NCBI GenBank assembly: GCA_027886185.1
Contig: WOAB01000591.1
Location: forward strand, 124,001-188,000
DNA: 64,000 nucleotides
Reading direction: 5' to 3'
DNA from: Rheum nobile
Taxonomy: Eukaryota; Streptophyta; Magnoliopsida; Caryophyllales; Polygonaceae
Shown one piece after another: positions 1 to 10,340 of the stretch. The notes under the pieces were generated by a model. It had not been told where the DNA came from. It worked only from the letters and a program-made list of their open reading frames with translations, and made no database searches. Numbering within the stretch: position 1 is the stretch's first letter; each line of letters opens with the position of its first letter. The translations under genes were made by a program, and so were the position numbers.

Positions 1-422
1 GAAGACCAAGAAAAAACAGCGTTCGTCACTAGCCAAGGTATCTATTGCTATAGAGTAATGCCTTTTGGTCTCAAAAATGCAGGGGCTACGTATCAACGAC
101 CAGTCAACAAAATGTTCAAAGACCAGATTGGGGACACGATAGAAGTCTACATAGACGACATGTTGGTCAAATCAAAAAAGAAAGAAGATCACATCGACCA
201 CCTTCGTGACAGCTTCAAAGTGCTAAAAAGGTACAACATGAAACTAAACCCTACTAAGTGCTCTTTCGGAGTGTCGTCAGGAAAGTTCTTGGGGGTACAT
301 GGTGACACAAAGAGGAATAGAAGCCAACTCGGAACAGATCAAGGATCTCATCAACCTCCGATCCCCCCGATGCATCAAAGACGTACAGAAACTTACAGGT
401 CGGATAGCAGCTCTGAACAGAT
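1..422 (+). pseudogene. Ty3/gypsy reverse transcriptase fragment (copy A0)
   Basis: This is a fragment of a Tat-type RT, closely matching 3700-4121 of the neighbouring copy A1. It keeps the MPFGLKNAGATYQR block and the YIDDMLV catalytic motif (YxDD) near 150-165. One extra base near 290 relative to A1 shifts the frame. Homology to A1 stops at about 422, where the sequence jumps into the middle of an LTR. The fragment enters from outside the window, so its 5' part is unseen. It is a dead remnant of another copy of the same family. Confidence 0.85.
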
Positions 423-428
423 TTGGAA

Positions 429-832
429 CGACGGCCACAGGAGTAAAGGGACTTACCATATTTGGAACGACGAAGAAGATAAGATCAGGGAACTCACAAC
501 TACGCAAAACACACGCATTCTCACTTAGCAAACTCACCAGAATAGCACTCTCGCTCTCCATCTAGCTCTCCAAACGGCTACCTACGCCTGACCCCTACCG
601 ATCGCCACTCACAAGTCACCGGTCGAGTCCCACTCGATCTCTGATTTTATTACGATAAGTTGTATTGCGATCTAATCCGATTCACACGATATCTAATAAA
701 ATCATCTTGCTATTATATATTTATTTCTTGTTTACCTATTATTTGCTTGGTTTGGATTATTTCCCATCGTCCGATCGACTAGTTACCCCGTCTAAGGCGA
801 TTTAGGTCGTCCGATCTTTTCGCCCCAAAACA
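429..832 (+). repeat. 5' LTR of copy A1, 5'-truncated
   Basis: The sequence matches 9938-10340 with roughly ten differences in 404 bases by eye (about 97 percent). It ends in CCCCAAAACA just before the primer site. The first ~297 bases present in the 700-bp downstream LTR are missing, replaced by the RT fragment of copy A0. Confidence 0.92.
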
Positions 833-835
833 ATT

Positions 836-853
836 TGGCGCCCACCGTGGGGC
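836..853 (+). other. Primer binding site of copy A1
   Basis: TGGCGCCCACCGTGGGGC begins three bases after the LTR end. It has the expected position and form of a tRNA primer site (TGG plus the complement of a tRNA acceptor stem). It is not the initiator-Met site TGGTATCAGAGC used by the other elements in this window. I cannot name the tRNA with certainty. Confidence 0.75.
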
Positions 854-887
854 AACTTGCCGATCACCTTTCCGGAATCTTCCAACC

Positions 888-2561
888 ATGGCTATTGATC
901 CCCCTATTGATAACCAAGAACCACGTCTCGAAGACGAAACCCAAACCACAGAAAACCCAATCGAAAATCCTACTCCAACCCAGTTCCAAGAACTCTCTCA
1001 AAAAATGGCCGCCCTTCAAGAGGAACTAGCCCAGCAACGTCAGAAAACCGAAGCCCTAGCCGCTTTGTCAACCCAATCCGAAGCCGAGATCGTGCAACTA
1101 ACCCGTGAGAACAAGTCTCTTAAGTCGCAGGTATAATCAGTGGCCTCAGGATCTCGGAACGCGCCCGTCCACGGCGGCGCCCGAACGCGCCTCGACATGG
1201 ACAATATCGAGCCAATGCCTCCCAGCATACGACGTCCCGGACACACTGAGGGTACGTCTCGAACTCCTTTCGCTAGTCCATTCCCGACTAACCATGTCAC
1301 CTTTCCTACACCGATCGGGTCTGTTGGGGCCCGAATCGACGAAACACAGGTTGCCAATCCGCCAGATGTCATGGCCCTTTTTCAACAAACGCTCGACCAA
1401 CACATGAAGGCAATCGACGATCGTTTTAATAGGCTCCCAGGAGTCCCGCAACCGATCGAGAGAGAAGCGTCCGGCGGATTCGAAGAATCCCCGTTCGTCG
1501 AAGAAATCGCAAGGGTCGAGATCCCCAAGAAGTTCCATCTCCCCAACATGGCGACATTCGACGGCACCACCGATCCAGATGACCATATCTCTCTTTATAA
1601 ACAAAAACTAATGGCTGCATCTGTTTTGAGGGAGAGTCGCGAGGCTGTCATGTGCAAAAGCTTTGGCACGACCCTCGCGGGCCCCGCACTAACTTGGTTT
1701 ATGCGTTTGCCTCAGGGAACGATCACATCATTTGCGGATCTGGTCAACTCTTTTAAGAGCCAGTTCGCCAGCAGTCGGAAGCATGAGAAACAATCGAGTG
1801 ACCTCTACCGAGTCACACAAAGGTACAATGAACCTCTCCGAAATTATCTTAACAGGTACAACAAAGAGAAAGTGGGAATTCCCCACTGTGACATCACAAT
1901 GTCTATCGAAGCATTCCGACAAGGCCTGGTCAAAGACAGCAATCTCTACGACGAGATTACCAAGTATCCCTGCAAAAGTTTCGAAGATGTTCAGGCCAAA
2001 ACTATGGCCGAGGTAAGGCTGGAAGAGGACCATGAGTCGCGTAAAGCCTCGCGCGGACCCGATCCATCCGATCGCAAACATTCCTCCGACAATCGTCGGG
2101 ACAGACGTCCACATCCCTATTCTCGTAATCGAAACGAAGCAAAATAGGTAAATTCTTTCCAAGACAGGTCACAAGAATGGAGAGACAGTTCTGTGTTGCC
2201 TCCTAGGGTCCAGTCTTATAACTTCAACATTTCCGTGTCGGAGCTCGTCAAGAGTTTCGACAAGTATGGAAAAGACGTAAGATGGCCCCGAAAGAGCGAC
2301 CGACCGGACGTCAAGAAGGACATGAGTCGATGGTGTGAATTCCACGGCGACCATGGTCATTCGACCGACGAGTGCATCGCCCTACGAAAGGAGGTCGCTA
2401 GGCTGCTATCACAGGGGCTGTTATGCGACGTCATCTCGGAACGGGCAAAAGCCACCATGGAACGCCGAGATCAGGTAAAACAGAACAAACCCCCATCTCC
2501 TATCCATACGAAAGTTGTCAATACCATTTCAGGTGGATCCGACATATGCGGGAACACGTAG
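888..2561 (+). pseudogene. Tat-type gag (copy A1), with stop codons
   Basis: Gag forms the virus-like particle that packages element RNA. The frame opens at ATG 888 (MAIDPPIDNQEPR) with a coiled-coil-like stretch (about 975-1130). It is interrupted by TAA at 1134 and TAG at 2145, and ends at TAG 2559. The retrotransposon gag core lies at about 1510-2030 (FHLPNMATFDGTTDP..., ALTWFMRLP). A C-x2-H-x4-H-x4-C knuckle lies at 2334-2375 (CEFHGDHGHSTDEC). All pieces share one frame, so this is one gag gene broken by point mutation. The stops sit where Gln codons are plausible. Confidence 0.85.
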
Positions 2562-3137
2562 TCCGCGGCTAAGCGACACACCAAGGAAAGCAAAGGCGAC
2601 AAGCCCGAAACATCGGAATTCAAACCAAGGAGGGCATCTAACCTTCCGACGGTCACATTCGACGAATCCGACTCCGACGGGTCAGATAGTCACCATGACG
2701 GTCTGGTAATCTCTTTGTCCATTGGTAATTGCTTAATCCGGAGAGTACTAATCGATACAAGAAGTTTGACAAACCTCTTGACCCTCGACGCTCTCAAAGA
2801 AATGGGTCTGACTGAGAATGACCTAATCAAGAAATCGACCCCACTGGTCGGGTTCAGCGGTGAGGTTAAGCACACGACTGGCGAAATCATTCTGACCACA
2901 TACGCTGGAGGAATCAACCGACAGGTTAAATTCTTAGTCCTAGACTGTCCGTCTCCCTACAATTGTATTCTTGGCAGGCCGTGGATACACGCTATGAAGG
3001 CAGTACCTTCAACATATCATCAAGTCATCAAATTCCCCACCGAGTGGAGAGTCCAAGAAATCAAAGGAGATCAAAGGACCGTAAAGGAATGCTATTTCGC
3101 TTCCATGAAGAACGCGATCGAACACAAGATCGCATAG
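2562..3137 (+). pseudogene. Retropepsin-like aspartic protease (copy A1), active site altered
   Basis: This piece continues the gag frame. The motif VLIDTRSLTNLLTLDAL (about 2745-2795) corresponds to the retropepsin active site, usually D-T/S-G-A/S. Here the Gly is Arg (codon AGA), a single G-to-A change from GGA, which should abolish activity. The downstream ILGRPWIHAMKAVPSTYHQ block is typical of the protease/RT spacer of Tat elements. The segment ends at TAG 3135. Confidence 0.8.
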
Positions 3138-4193
3138 CAACCACAGATTGGCGAAGGACCTAGTCGATACGTTGAACCAGAAATGGAGAAACTCGACGAG
3201 ATCGCACTAGACCCTTCAAAGCCAAACCAAATGGTAAGGGTCGGGTCGGACCTGGACGACTCGACCAGACAACAGCTTCTCGACTTTCTCAGGACCAATG
3301 CCGACTGTTTCGCATGGTCACATGAGGATATGGTCGGGATATCTCCCAACGTTATTACTCATAAATTAAATGTGGATCCATCTCATCCCCCTGTCAAGCA
3401 AAAACGCAGGAAATTCGCCCCCGAGCGGAACAAAATAATCGACAACGAAGTCAAAAGATTATTGGAAACCGGAAAAATCAGGGAAGTCCACTACCCTGAA
3501 TGGCTGGCCAACGTGGTCGTGGTCCAGAAGAAGAACGACAAATGGAGAGTCTGCATCGACTTCACAGACCTCAACAAGGCTTGTCCCAAAGATTCATTTC
3601 CTCTACCTCACATCGACGCTATGGTCGACGCCACAGCAGGGCACAAAATGCTCACCTTCATGGACGCCTTCAGTGGCTACAATCAAATCCTTATGGATCC
3701 CGACGATCAAGAAAAAACAGCGTTCATCACCAGTCAAGGTATCTATTGCTACAAAGTAATGCCCTTTGGTCTGAAAAATGCAGGGGCTACATACCAACGA
3801 TTGGTGAACAAAATGTTCAAAGACCAAATCGGAGACACAATGGAAGTCTATATCGACGACATGTTGGTCAAGTCCAAAAAGAAAGAAGATCACATCGACC
3901 ACCTACGCGACAGCTTTGAGGTACTCAAAAGGTACAATATGAAACTAAACCCTACTAAGTGCTCCTTCGGAGTGTCGTCAGGGAAGTTCTTAGGATATAT
4001 GGTGACACAAAGAGGAATAGAGGCCAACCCGAAACAGATCAAGGCTCTCATCAACCTCCGATCCCCCCGATGCATCAAAGACGTACAGAAGCTCACAGGT
4101 CGGATAACAGCTCTGAACAGATTCATCTCCAAATCATCCGACAAGTGCAAACCATTCCACGACGCGCTCAAGAAAAATAAGTCCTTTCAATAG
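3138..4193 (+). pseudogene. Tat-type reverse transcriptase (copy A1)
   Basis: RT copies element RNA to DNA inside the particle. The core lies at about 3400-3990 with WRVCIDFTDLNKACPKDSFP, FMDAFSGYNQI, MPFGLKNAGATYQR and the catalytic YIDD at 3849-3860, followed by GYMVTQRGIEANPKQI and the connection domain. Internal residues look intact, but the frame is closed by TAG at 4191, probably a Trp codon changed by G-to-A. It matches the A0 fragment at 1-422 almost base for base. Confidence 0.92.
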
Positions 4194-6479
4194 ACGGAGG
4201 AACATGAAGCAGCATTTCAGAACCTCAAGGACTATCTAGCCAGTCCTATGTTACTAACCAAACCTAAAGGCGACGAGCCCTTATTTCTTTATCTTGCAGT
4301 GTCGGAATCGGCCGTAAGCGGTGTACTGGTCAGAGAAGAAGATGGCAAACAATCGCCAATATACTATGTCAGTCGGACGCTATTATCAGCCGAAATGAGG
4401 TATTCGTCACTTGAAAAACTCGTATTATCATTAGTAATGGCTTCGAACAAGCTCAAACCATACTTTGAATCCCATACTATCACTGTGCGCACTAATCATC
4501 CCATGAGGGCTATCATGAGGAAACCCGAGTTCATAGGAAGAATGACAAAATGGGCCATACACATGAGTGGTTACGACATCGAGTACGAGCCGAGGACAGC
4601 GATCAAGTCGCAAGCATTAGCCGACTTTGTGGCCGATTTCAGTCCGACCCTAGAGCAAGAAGCCGCAAAAGAAGCAAATCAACTACTCGCGACAGACGAG
4701 ACAGGTACATGGGAGCTCCACACAGATGGGGCATCGAACGCCAGAGGATTGGGGCTTGGGGTCGTACTGAAATCGCCACAGGGGGACAAGATAGCCCAGG
4801 CTGTCAGATGTGAGTGGGATGCGACTAACAACGAGGCTGAGTATGAAGCACTCATATTCGGACTCATCTTGGCTCGCGATCTGGGAGTCCAAGAGATCGA
4901 AGTCGTTTGCGACTCCTTACTAGTCGTAAACCAAATACAGGGATCGTACAATGCCAAAGACACCAGAATGATAGCCTACCTGGAGGTAGCCAAGAAACTG
5001 ATCGAACAATTCCAAACATTCAACATCCGACAGGTGCCCAGGGATCTTAACTCCCAAGCCGACGCGCTCGCCAATCTGGGATCCATCCTAGACCCAAAAG
5101 AATTTCCACACATACCATTGGCCCACGTTATGACACCGGCCGTCCCAAAGACATCCGTTCAGTTGACAACACCACTTGAAGAACTCGTCGCCATGGAGAT
5201 AGGCGATCGACTAGAAGAAGACATCGTCGACACCAATGACGACTGGATGCTACCTTACATCAAGTGGCTAAAAGATGGTATTTTACCAGACGACAAGACA
5301 GAAGCAAAAAAGCTTAAGGTACAAGCACTCTCTTACGATATTATTGACAACATCTTGTACAAAAGATCTGTTACAAGGCTACTCCTACGATGCCTTAAGA
5401 ATCCAGAAGTCGGACGTATCTTACAATCATTACACGAAGGAGAGTGTGGCAACCATACCGGCGGACGAAGCCTCTCGGGAAAGGCCCTACGAAACGGGTA
5501 CTATTGGCCAACGATGAACAAAGACGCCATGGAATACACCAAGAGGTGTGACGCCTGTCAGCGGCACACACCCGTACGTCATCAACCATCGGAGCTCCTC
5601 CATTCGACCCTAGCTCCATGGCCCTTTATGAGATGGGGAATGGACATCGTCGGAAAGCTCCCTCCCGCGTCGGGTCAAAGAGTCTTCTTCCTCGCTATGA
5701 CAGACTACTTCTCTAAATGGATCGAAGCCAGAGCCTACAGAGAGGTAAAAGATCAACACGTCATTTCATTCATAAAACGCAACATCTTGTGCAGATTTGG
5801 CATCCCATCCGAAATCGTGTGCGACAACGGCTCCCAATTCATCAGTCATAAGACTCGAACCTTTTGCGACCAATGGAACATCAAATTGGTTACATCTACA
5901 CCTCGGTATCCGTAATACAACGGACAGGCCGAATCCAGCAACAAGATCATTATCAACAACCTCAAGAAATGCCTCACAGGGGCTAAAGGCAAATGGGCAG
6001 ACGAGCTCCCACTCATTCTCTGGTCCGACAGGACCACTCCAAAGAATGCGACTGGGCAATCGCCTTTCTCTCTCGTCTACGGGAGCGAAGCAGTCATCCC
6101 GGTTGAGCTACTGGTTCCGACCGCTCGCTGCAACCTCCAAACAAACGAACAAAACGACATCGAACTAGCACATAATCTCGACACTGTGGACGAAATCAGG
6201 GAGAAAGCTCGAATCAGAATGGTCAAGTTCCAACAACAAGTCACGAGGAGCTACAACAAGAACGTCCGGATCAAGGCATTCAAGGTCGGAGACTGGGTCC
6301 TAAGGAAGACATTCCAGAACACCAAGAACCCATCCGACGGAAAGCTAGCACCACAATGGGAAGGACCTTACTTGATCACCGAAGTGGTCGGACAAGGAAC
6401 ATATCAACTAGAAGACAAAGACGGACAACCAATCCCGAGGAGTTGGAACGCAGCACATCTTAAGCTCTACCATTTCTAA
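4194..6479 (+). pseudogene. RNase H, archaeal-type second RNase H and integrase (copy A1)
   Basis: After the stop at 4191 the same frame carries three domains. The native RNase H (about 4248-4640) is degenerate. The second, archaeal-type RNase H (about 4700-5090) has HTDGASN (Asp at 4725), NNEAEYEAL, VCDSLLVVNQ and QADALANLGS, giving the D-E-D-D set. Integrase (about 5420-6150) has HHCC residues ending in CDACQRH, then GMDIVGK, VCDNGSQF and GQAESSNK as the D-D-E triad. TAA at 5913 interrupts integrase between the second Asp and the Glu. The tail WEGPYLITEVVGQGTYQLED resembles the integrase C-terminal (GPF/Y) module. There is no chromodomain. It ends at TAA 6477. Confidence 0.9.
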
Positions 6480-6517
6480 ACCAATAAGGTAAAAACATCA
6501 CACAAAACTCTATGCAT

Positions 6518-6714
6518 CGCATACATATCGCATGTTATCGCATGTACATTGCCACTTGTCGCATACATATCGCATGTTATCGCATGTACATTGCCACATG
6601 TCGCATATATATCGCATGTACATTGCCATATGTCGCATACATACCGCATGTTATCGCATGTACTTTGCCATCTATCGCATATGTATCGCATGCTATCGCA
6701 TATACATCGCCACT
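6518..6714. repeat. 42-bp tandem array rich in TCGCATGT
   Basis: Five units start at 6518, 6560, 6602, 6634 and 6676. Four are about 42 bp and the third is shortened to 32 bp. Each begins CGCATACATATCGCATGT or a variant. Copy A2 has only a short remnant at the matching place (about 12298-12340), so the array expanded in A1. Confidence 0.85.
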
Positions 6715-7227
6715 TTCCTTTATATATCATCGCCTTGACACCAAGCGAGGACTTCCTCCTTACAAAAATACAAATGCAAAACAGCATTTACATTGGACCC
6801 AGTCGTCCGCAAATGGATCCTGTCATCCGCATATAGCGCTTACATTACACGATCGATCGGATTACGGGGAGATGACAACACAGGCACGTCGGCACACCGC
6901 CTGCCTTATACAAAACATAAGGTACAACACCTTATTACACTCACGCAATTAAACATAAGGAACAAACACCTTATTATATATTGCTTACCTCCCCGGCATA
7001 ACGTCATGACTAACACATACACAAACACATCGCAGGCCTGCTCTATATACATACATACGGTGAAACCCCACTCGACGGAGCACACGGGCGAAACCGACAT
7101 ACACGACATACTAAACATCATCGACAACTTGCTATCTATCGCAAACATGTACGAAACACGCTAGTATACAATTCTACGTGTAAAAACACATTTTTGCATC
7201 GAAATAAGAAGCATTTTCTATAAATAT

Positions 7228-7254
7228 GCGACCCGCGATGGTGGACGGGTCGCC
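7228..7254. repeat. GCGACCC/GGGTCGC inverted repeat, copy 1
   Basis: A perfect 7-base stem (7228-7234 with 7247-7253) flanks GCGATGGTGGAC. The same unit recurs in A1 at 7311-7336 (one arm altered) and in A2 at 12802-12828. It lies just downstream of the antisense gene stop, so a role in its RNA 3' end is possible but unproven. Confidence 0.7.
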
Positions 7255-7310
7255 AAACCATAATTGTCTGCCTACACACCTGTAGGACTTCATCAAACAG
7301 AAACATCTTG

Positions 7311-7336
7311 CAACCCGCGATGGTGGACGGGTCGCC
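7311..7336. repeat. GCGACCC/GGGTCGC inverted repeat, copy 2
   Basis: This is a second copy of the unit at 7228-7254, with the left arm changed to CAACCC. The two copies are 83 bp apart. Confidence 0.65.
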
Positions 7337-7389
7337 AAAACATACAGACACCAAATGTTTAAAAACCCAACACAAAGGGGACAAATAAG

Positions 7390-9333
7390 TCAAGCATCAG
7401 ACACACCAACATTATCTTCGACGGGGGCTGGCTCCAATGGGGCTGTCTTGTCGGTCGGCTTGGCATCGTCAGAATGAGCTTCGTCCTCATCGACACCTTC
7501 ATCCACCGCCTTCTCTCCGATGCCGGCTAAGCAGAACAGCTCTTGACCAGGGTCGCCTTTTGGGAACATGGAGTCCAAAGTCTCCCTCTCTGCCTTCAGG
7601 TCCCAGCATAGAAGGCCCCCACATCGCCAATGCGGGGGCCTTCTATCATCTCAATGCGCGACTTCATAGCATAGAAGGCCCCCACATCGCCAGCAATCTG
7701 ACCGTCGGCAATCCTAGCTCGCTTCACTTCCTCCTCAATGCTTGCCCTGCACTCCTCAAACTCCATCTGACATGCAGACAGCTCCCCTTGGCAACTCTTC
7801 AGCTCCCTGGTGAGACGATGCTCTGTCTCTCGACAGCGACTCTCAGCTCCCTCCAGCTTGGTCCTTAAAGAGGCGAGGTCGGACTCTGACCTAGCAGCCC
7901 TGTCCTCAGCCTTAGCAAGCATTACTTGGACACCGGAATAAGCTCCCAAGAAATACTGAAAAGCCTGACAAAAAGGCATACGACAACGCAAATACACAAC
8001 TCAGAAAGCGAAGTCGAAACAAAAGAAATACAAAAACGCACAAGACAAGGGCCAACGTACCCTCCACGCGGAACTGCCTGCTTCGCCAATGCAATCCAGG
8101 GGAGAAACATCCTTAACCTCCGACTTCAAAGTCGGATCTTGAGCACGGAAGAGATCAACGATCGATGGCCCAGCGACACCAATCTTGTCAACCCCCTCGG
8201 CAGTCACGCCTTTCTTCTTAGGGATGTCCTCCACCTTAGCATCGTCGGAACGAGCGCTCATTTTTCTCTTAGAGCCAGCTTTCGTCGCAGTCGACAGGTC
8301 AGTCAGGACCGGCTTACTCGATGCCGCCTTAGCTGCAGCTTTCCTTTGCTCGATCAAACCTTTTCCAAACGCCACTCTCAGTCGAGCACTTGACCGACCA
8401 CCAGGGGAACCTGACACGACATAGCATAAAAAAGGGAGAAATCCTAAAATACACGACAAAGCGAAAAACAACAAAAAGATTCCTAAAGCCGAAAGTCTAC
8501 CTTTCGCACGGGATGAAGAAACATTCGACATATCTTCCTGTGGGGGAGGAGTTGGCGCCAGCAAATTGACGTTGACGAATTTCCTCTCAGACGCGGGAAC
8601 TTCAATCACAATCTTTGACAAAGCCTTCGATCGGCTGCTAACTTCCAATTCTTCCGGTTCAGGGACTACAAAAAGGGAAAGTTAAAAACAGAGTGTTAAA
8701 AACGCATAAACGCGTGAAAGAGAAAACAAAGTACATACTGTCGATCCGCCACTCCGACAACAGAAAAGGACATTCTCCTTCCTTCTCCAGAGAAGATCGT
8801 TTGACAAAAAAGTATTTCGACCCCCATCCACGGTCGTTCACATCGGGAGTTTGCACCAAAGGCTTCTGACCTCGTCGGGCACGTAGTTGCACACGGGAAG
8901 AACTCTTCGAGCCGATGAAGTAATTATACCACAAGGCGTCGAAATCAAAACCAGCACCAGTTTGCTCATTCACTAAGTCTAAAACCCTAAGGACTCTCCA
9001 AGCTTGAGGCATGACTTGACACGGCGCTAACGCCAAGGTAGCTAGAAAATCTCTAACAAGAGGAGAGAATGGGAACTTATGCCCTATCCTAAACGGGTAC
9101 ACATAGAAGCAAATCCACCCTTCGTAGCACGCGTCGGCCCTCTCGTCCGGCTCAGGCAGCGTAGCAATCGCCTCCGGAGGAAAGCCCCCGACTTTGAGGA
9201 CTTGGACCAGCTCTGCTTCCGACAAATTGCTAACCAGCGCGTCCGACTCCGTTAGGAGGAAATGAGGAGAAGTATCGCCCTCTCCGGCATCGGAAAGAGT
9301 CTTCGACGACTCAGAAGCCTCGAGAGAGACCAT
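7390..9333 (-). pseudogene. Antisense four-exon gene of Tat-type element, copy A1 (last exon broken)
   Basis: Exons read on the minus strand are 9333-8739, 8665-8501, 8410-8061 and 7964-7390. All three introns are GT-AG (73, 90 and 96 nt) and preserve the frame. Exon 1 encodes a domain with FPFSPLVRDFLATLALAP and WRVLRVLDLVN, resembling the plant 'putative gypsy-type transposon' family (PF04195-like, by memory). Exon 3 has a basic, nuclear-signal-like stretch (GSKRKMSARS, PKKKG). Exon 4 is a Glu/Arg-rich predicted coiled coil (LASLRTKLEGAESRCRETE). Exons 1-3 have exactly the lengths of copy A2. Exon 4 is frameshifted by a local duplication at 7605-7692. Similar antisense genes are known from other plant Tat elements such as Grande. 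Function is unknown. Confidence 0.75.
7605..7692. repeat. Local duplication with perfect hairpin in antisense exon 4
   Basis: A 25-base block at 7605-7629 recurs at 7668-7692. Between them lies an 11-base perfect inverted repeat (7610-7620 with 7634-7644, loop 13). Copy A2 has ordinary coding sequence here, so this is a templated rearrangement private to A1. Confidence 0.8.
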
Positions 9334-9467
9334 GTCGAGAATAGGGAGGGGAGGAAATCGGAGAGCTATGGCTAAGAAAATCAGAAAGCAAATGGCAAGA
9401 GAGACCGAAAGGCTTACCAGAAACTTGCAAAGGAAGGAGATGAAGACTAATCGCTCCCCCTGCTTAG

Positions 9468-9477
9468 AATTTATGGA
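9468..9477 (-). promoter_or_regulatory. TATA-like site upstream of the antisense gene (A1)
   Basis: The minus-strand motif TCCATAAATT lies 135 bases upstream of ATG 9333. The identical ten bases occur 116 bases upstream of the antisense ATG in copy A2. Position and conservation suggest a core promoter. No expression evidence is available. Confidence 0.4.
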
Positions 9478-9629
9478 AGGAAATCATGATCTGCAGAAGA
9501 CGTCGCATCGTTCCCTAATCGCGCGCCATGTCGACCTGTGCAACCGCGCCAAAAAGGACGGTGAAGACCGTGTCCAAGGAAGTTGCCATGGATCCCGGTC
9601 TACTTGCCTAAACCGTAAGCCCATAGCAA

Positions 9630-9640
9630 CTTGGGGCTAT
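9630..9640 (+). other. Polypurine tract before the 3' LTR (A1)
   Basis: CTTGGGGCTAT lies immediately upstream of the LTR start TGTTGGGC. The same string precedes the LTR at 15105. Confidence 0.55.
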
Positions 9641-10340
9641 TGTTGGGCATGGATTCTCCAGAGAAGACAGATCGAGAGGACCGAGCCCAAGCCCACTGCA
9701 AATCGGGAGAATGGCAGACGAGTTCAGAAGAGTTGACAAGGCTTCTCTGGTCGAGCGACACCCGACAAAACCTCTCCAGTCAAGAGTCATCCGACAAGAT
9801 CGCGGAGATCTCTCCACGCATTTAATGCTCAGATCATGCAACATCTGCAACGTTCAAACACCTTAATTGCCAGTAATTCAACGGCGAAATCCTTGCCATT
9901 ACACTCGGTATCGAAGATAAAAACATAAAAATGGTGCAACGGCCACAGGAGTAAAGGGACTTACCATATTTGGAACGACGAAGAAGATAAGATCAGGGAA
10001 CTCACAACTACGCAAAACACACGCATTCTCACTTAGCAAACTCACCAGAATAGCACTCTCGCTCTCCATCTAGCTCTCCAAACGGCTGCCTACGCCTGAC
10101 CCCTGCTGGTCGCCACTCACAAGTCACCGATCGAGTCCCACTCGATCTCTGATTTTATTACGATAAGTTGTATTGCGATCTAATCCGATTCACACGATAT
10201 CTAACAAAATTATCTTGCTATTATATATTTATTTCTTGTTTACCTATTATTTGCTTGGTTTGGATTATTTCCCATCGTCCGATCGACTAGTTACCCCATC
10301 TAAGGCGATTTAAGTCGTCCGATCTTTTCGCCCCAAAACA
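9641..10340 (+). repeat. 700-bp LTR shared by copies A1 and A2
   Basis: It starts TGTTGGGC and ends CCCCAAAACA, giving TG...CA ends with short inverted repeats. Its last 403 bases match the truncated LTR at 429-832. It is followed directly, with no primer site, by pol sequence of copy A2. Confidence 0.9.

Larger units (their letters stand above)
6480..7389 (+). other. Noncoding stretch between pol and the antisense gene (A1)
   Basis: No open frame here has recognisable content. It holds a 42-bp tandem array (6518-6714), blocks shared with copy A2 at 12263-12897, and two copies of a GC-rich inverted repeat (7228-7254, 7311-7336). Seen from the minus strand this is the 3' flank of the antisense gene. 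Confidence 0.7.
429..10340 (+). mobile_element. Tat-type Ty3/gypsy retrotransposon copy A1
   Basis: Order on the + strand: truncated 5' LTR (429-832), primer site (836-853), gag-protease-RT-RNase H-second RNase H-integrase (888-6479), a noncoding stretch, an antisense spliced gene (7390-9333), a polypurine tract and the 3' LTR (9641-10340). The archaeal-type second RNase H before integrase marks the plant Tat lineage. The whole of gag-pol stays in one frame, interrupted by six nonsense codons (1134, 2145, 2559, 3135, 4191, 5913) and no frameshift. No target site duplication can be checked because the 5' LTR lacks its first ~300 bp and the 3' LTR runs straight into copy A2. Confidence 0.9.

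Noticed and set aside
1146..1604. Minus-strand open frame opposite gag of A1 (152 codons)
   Set aside because: It lies opposite the conserved gag frame, has no recognisable domain and no splice or promoter context like the true antisense gene.
6476..6787. Cys-rich open frames on both strands over the 42-bp array (for example ICDRWQSTCDNMRY)
   Set aside because: They are translations of a tandem DNA repeat; the periodic Cys and Tyr follow from the repeated TCGCATGT word.
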